Below, piece after piece: positions 53,401 to 56,934 of a stretch of 64,000 nucleotides of DNA. The stretch's first letter is position 1. The number at the start of each line of letters is the position of its first letter. Source of the stretch: Anastrepha obliqua (Eukaryota; Arthropoda; Insecta; Diptera; Tephritidae); NCBI RefSeq assembly GCF_027943255.1, contig NC_072893.1:31084001-31148000 (forward strand). The letters run 5' to 3'. The position numbers and the translations under genes were made by a program. Below the pieces are notes generated by a model. That model searched no databases. It saw only the letters and a list, made by a program, of their open reading frames with translations, and was not told where the DNA came from.

Positions 53401-54359
53401 CTACCCGGCTTATTGAATAATTGCGACTCGTAGTTTTGTACATACTTTCATGTAAAAAAAATTGTAAATATATATTTTTTTCACTCCATGAATAATCGCG
53501 GTTCCTTTTTTCTGACACAGGCTGTTTATGATATTTTTCTGCGGCTTTTTCTTTTCTTTTTCATTATTAGCACTATGGAAGAGGCAGCCCAGACTCAGGT
53601 GTAGCCCAGAAGGAGAGAAACAATTATCACATTATTTAAAAATCTGTTCTTAGAAATATTATGTATAATTTTCAATTAAGTTAATAGTCAATGTACACAT
53701 ATTAAAATATTCAAAATATTATTTTATTGTTAGATCTTTTAAGTCTAGATATAAGCTTTAAGTATCCAAACGTATTTTGCTAGCAGAATTTCGCCTGGCA
53801 TAAAATTTTGTAAACTTCGTCACACCTAAATGCAAGCTTACATATCTCTTTTTATAAAGACATATTTTGAATAATGCGTACTTTTAAACATTTACGATAA
53901 TTGCAAAACACACAACTCAACTTTTGTCCGAATGGAATCCACTTTGGGATTCTCGTGTTTGAGCTCATTTTTACAACTTCGTGCAACAAAATTTTTTTCT
54001 ACCTCTTTATCTCTTTCTCTCTCTTTTTCTCTCTATTTTCTCTTCTACCTGTTTGTTTGTTTTTTGATTTTTTTTTGCTCTTTCTATTTGATCAATATAT
54101 AGCACCTGGTTCCATACATGGACATCATCATCACACATCATTACGCGAGCAATTGCAATTTACAACTGCCATTCCACAGTCAACCGGCAATATCGCACCG
54201 GGCACACAACGCTCCATATTCAACAGATTGGGTATCAGAAAACCGTCACTTTTGAGCCTCAGCAGCCCCAATCCAATACCTGGAGGGGGAGGGGCAGCAG
54301 CGCGTACATTTTCACTTGACGATCTATTACGACCGCCTCCCCGACGTAAGATAGGCTAA
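10593..54359 (+). CDS. Large CUB / C-type lectin / EGF single-pass membrane protein (18 exons joined, N-terminus missing)
   Basis: Eighteen exons can be joined with every splice phase consistent, from an acceptor at 10593 to a TAA at 54357-54359, giving 2,172 codons. Domain order seen: low-complexity N-terminal part (exon 1), end of a possible CUB, a CUB-like domain, a second CUB-like domain with an insertion, C-type lectin 1 (exons 3-4), CUB (exons 5-6), C-type lectin 2 (exons 8-10), CUB (exons 10-11), CUB (exon 11), CUB (exons 12-13), three EGF repeats (exons 14-17), transmembrane helix (50481-50540) and a short cytoplasmic tail. Such modules bind extracellular ligands or sugars, so a cell-surface receptor or adhesion role is inferred; no ligand can be read from sequence. 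The start codon and signal peptide must lie upstream, because exon 1 begins in mid-codon after a splice acceptor. Introns are full of transposons. I do not recognise a named orthologue. Confidence 0.85.
11640..11940 (+). mobile_element. LINE reverse transcriptase fragment
   Basis: The frame starting near 11780 reads RGTPQGGILSPLLWILAVN, then DYAEDLAISVKD. This is the RT core; YAED replaces the catalytic YADD. In intron 1 of the host gene. Confidence 0.7.
11950..12550. other. Intron sequence, nothing recognised
   Basis: AT-rich, no ORF or repeat structure that I can support. Confidence 0.4.
12555..12770 (+). mobile_element. DUF4817-type transposase N-terminal remnant joined to a LINE tail
   Basis: In two frames the + strand reads VEAYFKANGSCATS and RRRFCSRYNIRPLRELIRSW, the N-terminal helix-turn-helix of DUF4817-type transposases (IS630/Tc1/mariner superfamily). 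Directly after (from about 12690) DIKMMNFISTTKRLTSN matches the tail of the LINE at 18720-19920 (DIKSLMNFISSIRWLT). Confidence 0.5.
13540..13740. repeat. Dispersed repeat copy, inverted relative to 27500-27700
   Basis: The reverse complement shares aaaaaactgagattgtgttg and gtgaaat-agcggg blocks with 27530-27650. Non-coding; family unknown. Confidence 0.5.
13775..13870 (+). repeat. Fragment of a fly dispersed repeat
   Basis: gacgcacaccacaaattgg-aggaggagcttggtcaaacac also occurs at about 61150-61200. It looks like the tail of a SINE or LINE family. Confidence 0.45.
13880..15950. other. Intron 1 sequence, nothing recognised
   Basis: Short chance ORFs only (for example 14489-14692). No domain or repeat could be assigned. 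Confidence 0.4.
15960..16530 (-). mobile_element. LINE reverse transcriptase fragment, minus strand
   Basis: The minus strand reads YAIGIFLNIEGAFDNDNFDS (near 16500), then AQAYVDDVACLVTSPSLMN (16200-16260, YVDD in place of YADD). RT palm motifs, with a frameshift between. Confidence 0.7.
16527..16760 (+). mobile_element. LINE RNase H fragment
   Basis: The + strand reads HKFTDGSKLHRDFGDGVFCN and, with stops, SSGSSHN-LAAHN. It has the TDGSK motif of LINE RNase H. It abuts an opposite-strand RT piece, so two separate insertions or a rearrangement are involved. Confidence 0.6.
16842..17600 (+). mobile_element. Internally deleted mariner
   Basis: The left end caaggtgaagtccaaaataa and the right end, reversed, include caaaataaacaagactgagc. 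Inside, ISKTSIYHILTDHLGLRK and LYYIVTGDEMWLS (17029-17235) give the HTH and first Asp block. The text then jumps to MKGKRFASVETIQTA, so the second-Asp region is deleted. Related copy at 59288-59897. Confidence 0.7.
17610..18160. other. End of intron 1, nothing recognised
   Basis: AT-rich sequence leading to the exon 2 acceptor. Confidence 0.4.
18161..18327 (+). CDS. Exon 2: Asn-rich linker and CUB-like end
   Basis: Acceptor aattcttgcag at 18160, donor gtaagt at 18328. Phase fits exon 1 (AG/A gives Arg) and exon 3 (G/AC gives Asp). It reads VFFRASFES, then an Asn-rich stretch with several N-x-S/T sites, then KKTFKFQLRK leading into DC. The V-x-F-R-A / F-K-F pattern followed by Cys is what the end of a CUB domain looks like, again interrupted by low-complexity residues. 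Confidence 0.75.
18720..19920 (+). mobile_element. LINE with RNase H, carrying an inserted DNA transposon
   Basis: GYRLNLTYGHSSILEF lies before the insertion (18883-19246). After it come YSRLVLPELSPL, RWVDGSKLEGKVGGGVLCEE, HCSVFQAEVAAIKEAADWL, VPGHSDVAGNCETDELGRQG (RNase H), and the tail DIKSLMNFISSIRWLT. Stops and frameshifts throughout. Confidence 0.7.
18883..19246 (+). mobile_element. Short DUF4817-type DNA transposon with matching ends
   Basis: The left end cagggttggccatattaaac and the right end, reversed, cagggttggccatcttaaac differ at one position; both are flanked by TA. Inside is a C-terminal transposase piece: KTLGALKANIRREIAAISAE, LAKTMENAEKRAHYAIR, DHLRDIIFKK (18950-19123). At 364 bp it is a deletion derivative that kept only the 3' end of the gene. 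Confidence 0.75.
19930..20593 (-). mobile_element. Mariner, minus strand, internally deleted, 3' end lost
   Basis: The minus strand reads EDEQRSGRPPTTQTGEDVNR (spanning two frames), SLREISEELNLTYYNVREIV, then jumps to PVLSHPPYSPN. The right end, reversed, is cagggtttgattgaaaagta, a mariner-type inverted repeat. It ends 87 bp before exon 3. Confidence 0.7.
20680..22083 (+). CDS. Exon 3: CUB-like domains and first half of C-type lectin domain 1
   Basis: Acceptor atctacacag, donor at 22084 (A/gtaagt). First unit, about 20680-21070: starts at DC, has Cys pairs, SGGFIRFNDGSRLCG and a closing SYKLVDYC, a CUB-like layout. Second unit from about 21110: ALECYFRIHLPYGNRISLTL, then a Ser/Lys/Ala-rich insertion (about 21240-21540, with a poly-Lys run), then SCDGVIIKIFES to about 21760. 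From about 21820 a C-type lectin fold begins: CEFGWVAMQQFCIT, then WPDAEEYCVNLGGHLASI, AYWVGGSD and FRWSDG, completed in exon 4. Confidence 0.9.
22120..22960 (-). mobile_element. LINE 3' fragment (RNase H and Cys motif), minus strand
   Basis: The minus strand has SHAGIKTLTTPWCRSK, IEGNDEL (RNase H) and MIGTHAKKLDLPFNPPCRSC, then KETVEHFFCKCPDLAARRL, a C-terminal zinc-knuckle-like part. Same family as 35150-35800 and 49130-49730. Confidence 0.75.
22961..24110. other. Intron 3 sequence, nothing recognised
   Basis: No domain or end structure seen. Confidence 0.4.
24122..24334 (+). CDS. Exon 4: second half of C-type lectin domain 1
   Basis: Preceded by a pyrimidine-rich tract and an AG at 24120-24121; donor gtaagt at 24335. 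Phase 1 joins exon 3 to read QYTNWFPGW. It contains QDCIELRR, MWNDRDCSAKSFVICE and so supplies the last Cys residues of the lectin fold. The sugar-binding EPN/QPD motif is not present in the usual place (KQPNDDG instead), so calcium-dependent sugar binding is uncertain. Confidence 0.85.
24534..24572. repeat. Transib left terminal signal: heptamer, 22-bp spacer, A-rich box
   Basis: CACACTG, 22 bp, GGCCAAAAAT. If the box is taken as the 9-mer GCCAAAAAT the spacer is 23 bp. Resembles a 23-RSS (CACAGTG, 23, ACAAAAACC). Confidence 0.85.
24803..27146 (-). CDS. Transib transposase (RAG1-like DDE core), two exons
   Basis: Join exon 27146-27128 (ATG, seven codons split at G/gtattt) to exon 26709-24803 (acceptor ttctttgtatag), giving 641 residues; the long open frame alone runs 26740-24803. 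The fold matches the RAG1/Transib core: first Asp in GKWGFDGSTGHSEYKQKF (residue about 263), second in MVDGKVCN (about 367), CFIC zinc pair (382/385), VHKILIH zinc His pair (551/556), and the catalytic Glu in EEAAESNNK (577). RAG1 has the same C-x2-C, H-x4-H and NES-x-NK layout. The N-terminal third has a basic RTKRRRIA stretch. No RING or RAG2-like partner is present. It would cut DNA at the CACACTG ends. No stop or frameshift was seen, so it may be active. A domesticated host gene is unlikely because the ends and target duplication are perfect. Confidence 0.9.
27391..27419. repeat. Transib right terminal signal: heptamer, 12-bp spacer, A-rich box
   Basis: Read inward on the minus strand: CACACTG, 12 bp, GGCCAAAAAT (13 bp if the 9-mer is used). 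Resembles a 12-RSS. The first six spacer bases (gttgcg) match the left end. Confidence 0.85.
27500..27700. repeat. Dispersed repeat, second copy of the one at 13540-13740
   Basis: Shares aaaaaactgagattgtgttg and gggtgaatac-tg-gaaat-agcggg with the reverse complement of 13540-13740. Confidence 0.5.
27936..28861 (-). mobile_element. DUF4817-type transposon, internally deleted (926 bp)
   Basis: Ends: aaagggtgttttttttagag on the left; the right end reversed reads aaaggatgttttttttagaa. The match continues through gttaggttttcaag. TA flanks both. The minus strand encodes MDRLTPEQRLQIVQIYYEYN and KILFSDEAHFW, then, after a frame change, CRIWSEHNPQAIAE, TVWCALWAKGIIGPYFF, DDLWFPQDGGACHTAN, DIAPLDYFLWGYVKSLFY and GGHLPEIIFKT (28041-28777). 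The residues between SVRATH and KILFSDEAH are deleted, removing most of the N-terminal DNA-binding region. Confidence 0.85.
29110..30740 (-). mobile_element. Jockey-type LINE, decayed
   Basis: In shifting minus-strand frames: ISPHELKSIIENEMNSKNTPGYDQIS (30190-30270, shown here in parts: ISPHELKSIIENEM and NTPGYDQIS), VHQFGFRQKHGTIEQV (29880-29960), VAQAFDK (near 29830), LADWRINVNEKNC, and LYNTIIKPIWTYASQM (29180-29260). This is the order of RT motifs in Jockey-clade elements. Many frameshifts. Confidence 0.8.
31215..31312 (+). mobile_element. 3' end of a mariner, same lineage as 4571-5690
   Basis: ctatgttgaaaaataaacaa and acttattgaaccccctcgta match the reverse complement of the element at 4571-5690 (its 3' flank and inverted end). 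Only the terminal about 100 bp remain. Confidence 0.55.
31315..31490 (-). mobile_element. RTE-like LINE RT fragment
   Basis: The minus strand reads LPVTVAEIRKAIQSFENNKA, TGPHELPPAELLKMIDD, the first RT block of RTE-type elements. Confidence 0.65.
31491..32560. other. Intron sequence with A-rich tract and a candidate terminal-repeat element
   Basis: Contains a poly-A/aaatcgaaattaaa tract at 32044-32102. ttaaggggttaggggtagtc (31666) and, reversed at 32385-32412, ttattaagggggtctgactc share a short TTAAGGGG end, so a non-autonomous element of about 745 bp is possible but weak. Confidence 0.3.
32580..32778 (+). CDS. Exon 5: first half of a CUB domain
   Basis: Acceptor caacccacag, donor gtgagt at 32779. 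It reads WVNDCNKTVSLTKEH, then SPSFPRQYPDNANC and an aromatic/aliphatic strand (RVVIEFEELVIE), the hallmark start of a CUB domain with its first two Cys. It follows an 8.2-kb intron that holds the Transib element, a DUF4817-type transposon and a Jockey-like LINE. Confidence 0.9.
32850..33565 (+). CDS. Exon 6: rest of the CUB domain, split by an Asn/Thr-rich insertion
   Basis: Only 71 bp after exon 5; acceptor attttgcag, donor A/gtgagt at 33566. The CUB continues with CTYDYLEIT, is broken by roughly 170 residues rich in Asn, Thr, Ser and Tyr (about 32900-33410, with ACATCT and AAC/AAT codon repeats), and resumes with KRLCGDWSSKLKLLRHV, a Tyr-rich strand and HHFGGYKAKTY, the normal CUB ending. 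The frame stays open throughout, so the insertion appears to be translated. An 18-residue minus-strand Ile/Val-rich reading of the repeat is a shadow. Confidence 0.85.
33570..34465. other. Intron 6 start, nothing firm recognised
   Basis: The frame after the exon 6 donor stays open by chance to 33738. No domain seen. Confidence 0.35.
34466..34870 (+). mobile_element. LINE C-terminal fragment
   Basis: GHTKSLLKLSRKDLRIVESA, TGHCLIERHASRLGAPSN and CRSSQDIEKEEEES match the LINE C-terminal domain downstream of RNase H. Ends in a cacctaacccaacct tail. Confidence 0.65.
35150..35800 (-). mobile_element. LINE 3' fragment, same family as 22120-22960
   Basis: The minus strand shows VNSCKEEITRL, HMNIEGNE-like RNase H text, then CKCPGFRARRLD. 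Frameshifted. Confidence 0.6.
36290..36800. repeat. Unclassified repeat with gccaaaaagtaggca sub-repeats
   Basis: A gag-rich purine tract at 36316-36362 is followed by three copies of gccaaaaagtaggca or close variants at about 36595, 36666 and 36722. No coding domain identified. Confidence 0.35.
37042..37314. mobile_element. MITE, about 273 bp
   Basis: The left end atatcgtccccttagtatta and the right end, reversed, atatcgtccccttagtataa match at 19 of 20; both continue into aatagcctat. A further small palindrome (aatagcctatgagcacatag) sits at the right end. No ORF. Confidence 0.75.
37707..37724 (+). CDS. Exon 7: candidate 18-nt microexon
   Basis: The sequence ctaccag / 18 nt / gtaagt fits phase 1 on both sides and reads RSYTFRG across the junctions. 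Leaving it out also keeps the frame, so it could be optional or spurious. Support is only the two splice signals and the phase; no database comparison was possible. Confidence 0.45.
37990..38985. other. Intron 7 sequence; one short copy of a dispersed repeat end
   Basis: gggtacgcgccaattatata at 38367-38387 matches the end of the repeat at 61000-61240. The rest is not recognised. Confidence 0.35.
38986..39385 (+). mobile_element. Mariner N-terminal fragment
   Basis: MEVDKEKILHVLQFFFVKSE, then NGVYDAFTVQLNYVQFFF and IIEVDRHVSCYCIAQDLKI (39109-39370) give the mariner HTH region, cut before the first Asp. Confidence 0.7.
39440..39700 (+). mobile_element. Possible Tc1-like remnant
   Basis: Frame pieces SARSEDIDLFMTKPNISLRE and RPPFPEHIEKRLAWTKENAE look like Tc1 transposase HTH and linker. 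Weak and short. Confidence 0.4.
39850..41450 (-). mobile_element. LINE fragment (RT and RNase H), minus strand
   Basis: The minus strand has PFRKPMRVFLDVSGALNNAY (41330-41410), ILTRTLREIYKWTEQVRLGI and KYLGIIVDSKLSWRLNVEE (40878-41114), and an RNase H relic ASELALELTPLNTWTN (near 40340). Related to the copy at 61320-62990. Confidence 0.75.
41999..42152 (+). CDS. Exon 8: start of C-type lectin domain 2
   Basis: Acceptor cctacttttag; donor AG/gtaaat at 42153. It reads SECANERLKYYNGSCYLF, then WWTAQQVCRGMGARLSSV, the first helix region of a C-type lectin-like domain with its two N-terminal Cys pairs. Confidence 0.9.
42216..42339 (+). CDS. Exon 9: middle of C-type lectin domain 2
   Basis: 63-bp intron before it; acceptor ctctccgcag, donor CAG/gtaatg. 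It reads IYWLGAELEKSGQFEWTDD, matching the W-x-G and F-x-W-x-D strands of the lectin fold. The following 1.8-kb intron carries an RTE-like LINE fragment and a duplicated mariner tail. Confidence 0.9.
42436..42985 (+). mobile_element. RTE-like LINE C-terminal fragment in intron 9
   Basis: LYKAHVMPDLTYGAEAWTMT, FDRKIPQKIFGF, IAQRIKIQRLHLLGHVARM and VFDAVPSGGSRG. Same family as 58540-59033. Confidence 0.75.
43020..43185 (+). mobile_element. LINE RT scrap
   Basis: GYEAIGYGEDLVIL (43085-43130) resembles the YADD block with GEDL replacing ADDL. Too short for a family. Confidence 0.4.
43430..43800 (-). mobile_element. Mariner C-terminal fragment with an internal duplication
   Basis: The minus strand reads LYSPDLAPSD and DCYLFPNLKKWLAGIRFYLN. 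A block of about 85 bp is present twice (about 43490-43575 and 43652-43735), so the FEEM-GG-ILFKRGGD reading occurs twice. Confidence 0.65.
44127..44358 (+). CDS. Exon 10: end of C-type lectin domain 2 and start of a CUB
   Basis: Acceptor ctcttgtag, donor G/gtaagc. It starts GWLPGQGQ, contains AICLGLQWKM and the closing QKCSKVGGYVCKK of the lectin domain, then a CUB-like start (LTVTGAEGRLVSPG) that runs into exon 11. No EPN or QPD sugar-binding motif is visible. Confidence 0.9.
44550..45671 (+). CDS. Exon 11: CUB with a basic insertion, then a complete CUB
   Basis: Acceptor gttttaaaaag; donor G/gtgaga at 45672. The first CUB has WVHIKTPDRTRIILQF and DECLYDFVSI, then about 160 residues of Arg/Lys-rich insertion (about 44705-45200), then VRWCGT and GAGFAATWRAID. 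The insertion holds three furin-type sites: RPKR before Ser near 44839, RFRR before Glu near 45007, and RRKR before Asn near 45130. The second CUB (about 45350-45670) is uninterrupted: GCPLQTLTSREG, SPNYPHFLLHNLNC, FNEFDLN, RIQFRTGQHPRGKGFQAVY. Confidence 0.9.
45751..45959 (+). CDS. Exon 12: first half of the last CUB domain
   Basis: 79-bp intron before it; acceptor atcgttacag; donor GAG/gtataa, a weak donor whose next in-frame codon is a stop. It reads YQLNYPRAMPENVDF, HLVAPFGQNIMLELQGVEF and GDCIDGSLLE, a CUB start with NYP in place of SPNYP. The next intron would be only 78 bp without the mariner that fills it. Confidence 0.85.
45992..47224 (-). mobile_element. Mariner filling a 78-bp intron (1233 bp)
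   Basis: Ends cgaggtgtgttcaaaaatta (left) and, reversed, cgaggtgtgttcaaaaagta (right), with TA at both sides. Minus-strand pieces: REDVNDEKRARRPTTSTTDE, WAVREVAEDLDISIGSCHSI (46690-46900), VITGGESWVYGYDVE (about 46595), LLLHHDHALAY (about 46355), PPYSPDLAPCDFFLLPKLRR (46235-46295). Frameshifts and stops. The host exons flank it at 33 and 48 bp. Confidence 0.9.
47273..47606 (+). CDS. Exon 13: second half of the last CUB domain
   Basis: Acceptor cgcatcttag; donor G/gtgagt. It starts VYDNYADNNGTKWQLCK, which continues exon 12 as a CUB (LEVYD motif across the junction). A Ser/Pro/Thr-rich insertion of about 60 residues (SMPSMSSSSR region) follows, then TSYLNTLHIRQRTG and ATVSIQW, the closing strands. 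This is another CUB interrupted at the same structural place. Confidence 0.85.
47664..47802 (+). CDS. Exon 14: first EGF repeat
   Basis: 57-bp intron before it; donor AG/gtaaga. It contains CQPNPCQFNGKCV and YCQCKGHYTG, an EGF repeat finished by the first codons of exon 15 (RFC). Confidence 0.9.
47875..47950 (+). CDS. Exon 15: end of EGF 1 and start of EGF 2
   Basis: Acceptor tttgaacag; donor AAG/gtaggt. It reads FCGLNICELEPCVFGRCEL: the last Cys of EGF 1, then the first three Cys of EGF 2. Confidence 0.9.
48025..48143 (+). CDS. Exon 16: end of EGF 2 and most of EGF 3
   Basis: Acceptor ttgaaatag; donor CG/gtgagt. It reads CQCQPGYMGPTCEQK (end of EGF 2), then CAENPCEGRGVCFE and YFC (EGF 3), completed in exon 17. 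Confidence 0.9.
48290..49125. other. Intron 16 sequence, nothing firm recognised
   Basis: No domain or terminal repeat could be supported. Confidence 0.35.
49130..49730 (+). mobile_element. LINE C-terminal fragment, same family as 22120-22960
   Basis: MIGRHAKKQGLPFNLHGRSC, KSETIEHFRCKCPDLAARRL (49391-49530). The opposite-strand copy at 22 kb reads almost the same. Confidence 0.75.
49745..50030 (+). mobile_element. LINE RT fragment
   Basis: PVMVSGKSIADLSLKVKGYL and LSRFITAIRS resemble the RT region after YADD in Jockey/R1-like elements. Low information. Confidence 0.45.
50390..50604 (+). CDS. Exon 17: end of EGF 3, juxtamembrane stalk, transmembrane helix, start of tail
   Basis: Acceptor tctccatag; donor C/gtaagt at 50605. 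It reads RCHAWWEGARCERR (EGF end), a short stalk, then a 20-residue hydrophobic helix at 50481-50540 (starts FWLGLITVFV, ends WC), followed by AKRH and a charged tail. Positive residues after the helix put the C-terminus in the cytoplasm (type I topology). Confidence 0.9.
51199..52038. repeat. (AGAGAT)n hexanucleotide array, about 840 bp
   Basis: About 120 copies of agagat with a cluster of agagac variants at 51781-51850. From 51922 it changes to (aaagat)n. Both strands are open by chance (Arg-Asp and Tyr-Leu repeats). In intron 17. Confidence 0.95.
52075..52620 (+). mobile_element. RTE-like LINE C-terminal fragment
   Basis: INKTRAAFSQLCNIWVSNSI, VVLLYGCESWSLTS, then after a frameshift near 52365 RRRFYWIGHTLRKDVDEV, RPKASWQRMLD. 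Confidence 0.8.
52960..53530 (+). mobile_element. Tc1-like transposon, internally deleted
   Basis: The N-terminal HTH (RLRQARKALAKKGIDVSINT, ERRLKEVNISYRP, 53013-53110) is joined straight to a C-terminal part (DWPSQSLDANPIENVWGTM, 53190-53250). The first Asp block is missing. Ends are not clear. Confidence 0.7.
54103..54359 (+). CDS. Exon 18: cytoplasmic tail and stop
   Basis: Preceded by a long CT-rich tract and AG at 54101-54102. Phase 1 joins exon 17. It encodes a His run (GHHHH), a Ser/Pro-rich part (SLLSLSSPNPIPGGGG), SLDDLLRPPPRRKIG, then TAA. A perfect donor-like gtaag overlaps the last codons (54346-54350), so transcripts might splice onward instead of ending here. No clear AATAAA follows within 1 kb. 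Confidence 0.75.
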
Positions 54360-55510
54360 ATTGAGCTTGATATTGAAAATCAAATTGAAAAACCAAACAA
54401 TGCAAACAAACAGTGCAAGCACAAAAACAAAAAACGAAAAAAAAAACAAAAAAAAAATTAACCCTTTGCAAACCCTTTAAATTCAATTCTATGCAATAAT
54501 CGAAAAACTCCACTGCAATTCACTTCAAGCGTTGTATATCTATCTATCTACCTGTTTCTCTCTTTTTCTCTCTGTCTCTTTCTCTAAATATATGTATGTA
54601 TGAGTTAATCTATAAATGCATACAAGTAATTGGTTTATAATTCGTACCTTTTTTATATCTTTTTTTGCAAGATTCCTAACAAAGAATACATTCGTAACTC
54701 GTTGTGTACACTCAAAATGCTGTATATCCTCCCCTCTCCTCAAAGAAACGTAACCGTTTTATGCTCAACATTTACTAAAAATTTTAAATAATTGCACACA
54801 TTTTTTCAGTTTTTTTCACATTCATTCATGTACAATTGTATGTATATACGTATAAGTATACAGAAATCACATGAACTTCAACCATTGCACCACAAATCGA
54901 AATTGAATGCTAACCAAGTAGAAAAAAAGACAGAACCAAAGTTGCTATCGACCTGCATATTCGTGTAATAATTTCATTTTCGTGATTGCCTTGTTGTTCA
55001 ACCGAATTCCCTAACAGAAGTAGTGAATTACTAAGCTTTTACTCGAGAGATTCTTCCCTGTGTTCGCTTAGCCTAAACTTTCCTTTCCACTAATTGTATA
55101 TATTTCCCCTGGTACTTTTACTCCGTCAACCAAATATGCAGGAACACAATTTTATTACCAAACAACCATAAATGGCATATAATATTCTGTTCCTAATTCA
55201 AATATATGTATATACTCGTATATATGCACAACACCCTTACACTGATCTCCACATTGAATTGGTACAAAATTTACTCGTTACATGCACGCTTCCTATGGGC
55301 TTTAGCTTCTAAAAGTATACATCACCAGCTTAGAATATTTCCTTTCCTTGCACCATGCTTGGCAGCTACTGCGGGCTTTAATATGTATGTATAAGTATGT
55401 ATGTAAAACACATCTAAATGTATCTTTATGGACAAGTACATATAAATAATATAATAATCGTATTAGGTTGGTCAGACCGTGACTAACTCTGGTGGCGTAC
55501 AGATAGAAAC
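54360..55510. other. 3' flank of the CUB/lectin gene
   Basis: AT-rich, with no clear AATAAA near the stop, so the 3' UTR end is not marked. Short chance ORFs only. Confidence 0.4.
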
Positions 55511-55512
55511 TA

Positions 55513-56733
55513 TTAGGTGCTCGACTAAGTTCTCACTGTTTTTTTGATGAAAATACAACTTTATTCTGAAAAAATGGTTACAAGTGAATCATTGAAAGTA
55601 TTGCCCATCGCTGGCTACAACTTTTTCCCATCTTTCTGCTAGATCTCGTATACCGTCGCGGTAAAACTGTTCATCTTTTGAGGCTATCCACGGATCAAGC
55701 CATTCTTCATATGAATGGAACTGCTGTGCCATCGATCGGAACAGGTGATAATCGAACGGCGCAATATCTGGAGAATATGGCGGATGGGGTAGGATTTCCC
55801 ATTTCAGTGTTCCCAGGTAGGTTTTAACAGGTTTGGCAACGTGAAGCCGAGCGTTATCACGCTGTAGACTCACTTCTTCATGCCTCTCCACATATTGCGG
55901 CTCAATCACATCAATTGAAGTCGATACCGATCCCCAGTGATGGTTTCGCTTGGTTTTAACAGTTCATAATAAATAGCACCAACTTGGTCCCACCAAGTAC
56001 ATAGCATAACCTTCGCAGCGTGAATATTTGGCCGAGGCGATGACGTAGAAGTATAACCGAGCAGTCCCCATGACTTTGTTTTCTTTGGATTGCTGTAATG
56101 AATCCATTTTTCATCACCCGTCACGATGTGATGAAGAAACCCCTTCCTTTTTTGTCGCTGGAGCAGTTGTTCACAGGCGAACGACGTTCAACATCCCTTG
56201 GTTTTAACTCATAAGGAGCCTAAGCGCCCTGTTTCTGAATCATTCCCAAAACATGCAATCGCTTGGAAATGGATTGGCGGGTAACCCCTAATACTGGAGT
56301 AAGTACAGATCCTCATTGAGCAATGCCTCCAATTCAGCGTCTTCGAAGGTTTTTGGCCTTCGTTCACGCGGACGGTCGTCAACATTAAAATCACCGTCTT
56401 TGAAGCGACAGAACCAATCTCGGCACATTGTTTCACTTAAAGCAGCATCTCCATAAACTTTTTGTAGCTCTCGATGCGCTTCAGCCGCCGTTTTTTTCGA
56501 ATGAAAGACGAAAATCAACACTTCCCGCAAATGACGATTATTCGGCACAAAATCAGACATTTTCACAAAATCAAAAGTATATGATACCAAAACAAAGTAA
56601 CTAATGTGTTGAAGCAGTTTTTTTACCATATGTCTAAGCTTGGTTTATGATGCTTAGGTTATGTTAGAATCAAATAGCATACACTGCTGGTGGCATCTAT
56701 TTACAAACAGCGGGAACTTAGTTGCGCACCTAA
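55513..56733 (-). mobile_element. Mariner (mellifera/capitata-like), near full length (1221 bp)
   Basis: Ends ttaggtgctcgactaagttc (left) and, reversed, ttaggtgcgcaactaagttc (right), with TA at both sides. Minus-strand pieces: MSDFVPNNRHLREVLIFVFH, CRDWFCRFKDGDFNVDDRPR (56400-56560), VTGDEKWIHYSNPKKTKSW (about 56110), LLKPSETITGDRYRLQL (55910), LQRDNARLHVAKPVKTYL, PHPPYSPDIAPFDYHLF (55740-55860). Frameshifts break it. Confidence 0.92.
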
Positions 56734-56749
56734 TAACATTCAATCACGA

Positions 56750-56890
56750 CCCACGCTCGTGTTGTTTATGTGTGATCCAACTATCTGTACACGACCTCGG
56801 CTCATGATATTTACGTTTGGCCCGACAATCTATTCACGAGCCTGAATCGTCATATTCATGTTTGGACCAAAATTTTCATCACAAGTCAGA
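56750..56890. repeat. Degenerate tandem repeat, about 46-bp period
   Basis: Three imperfect units around ttatgtgtgatccaactatc, ttacgtttggcccgacaatc and tcatgtttggaccaaaattt. Confidence 0.35.
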
Positions 56891-56934
56891 CTCGTTAAAC
56901 CACGGCAAGAAGTTAAACAAAAAACATTAATTAT

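Noticed and set aside
53901..54102. Phe/Leu-rich extension upstream of exon 18
   Set aside because: It is the pyrimidine tract before the acceptor read as protein.
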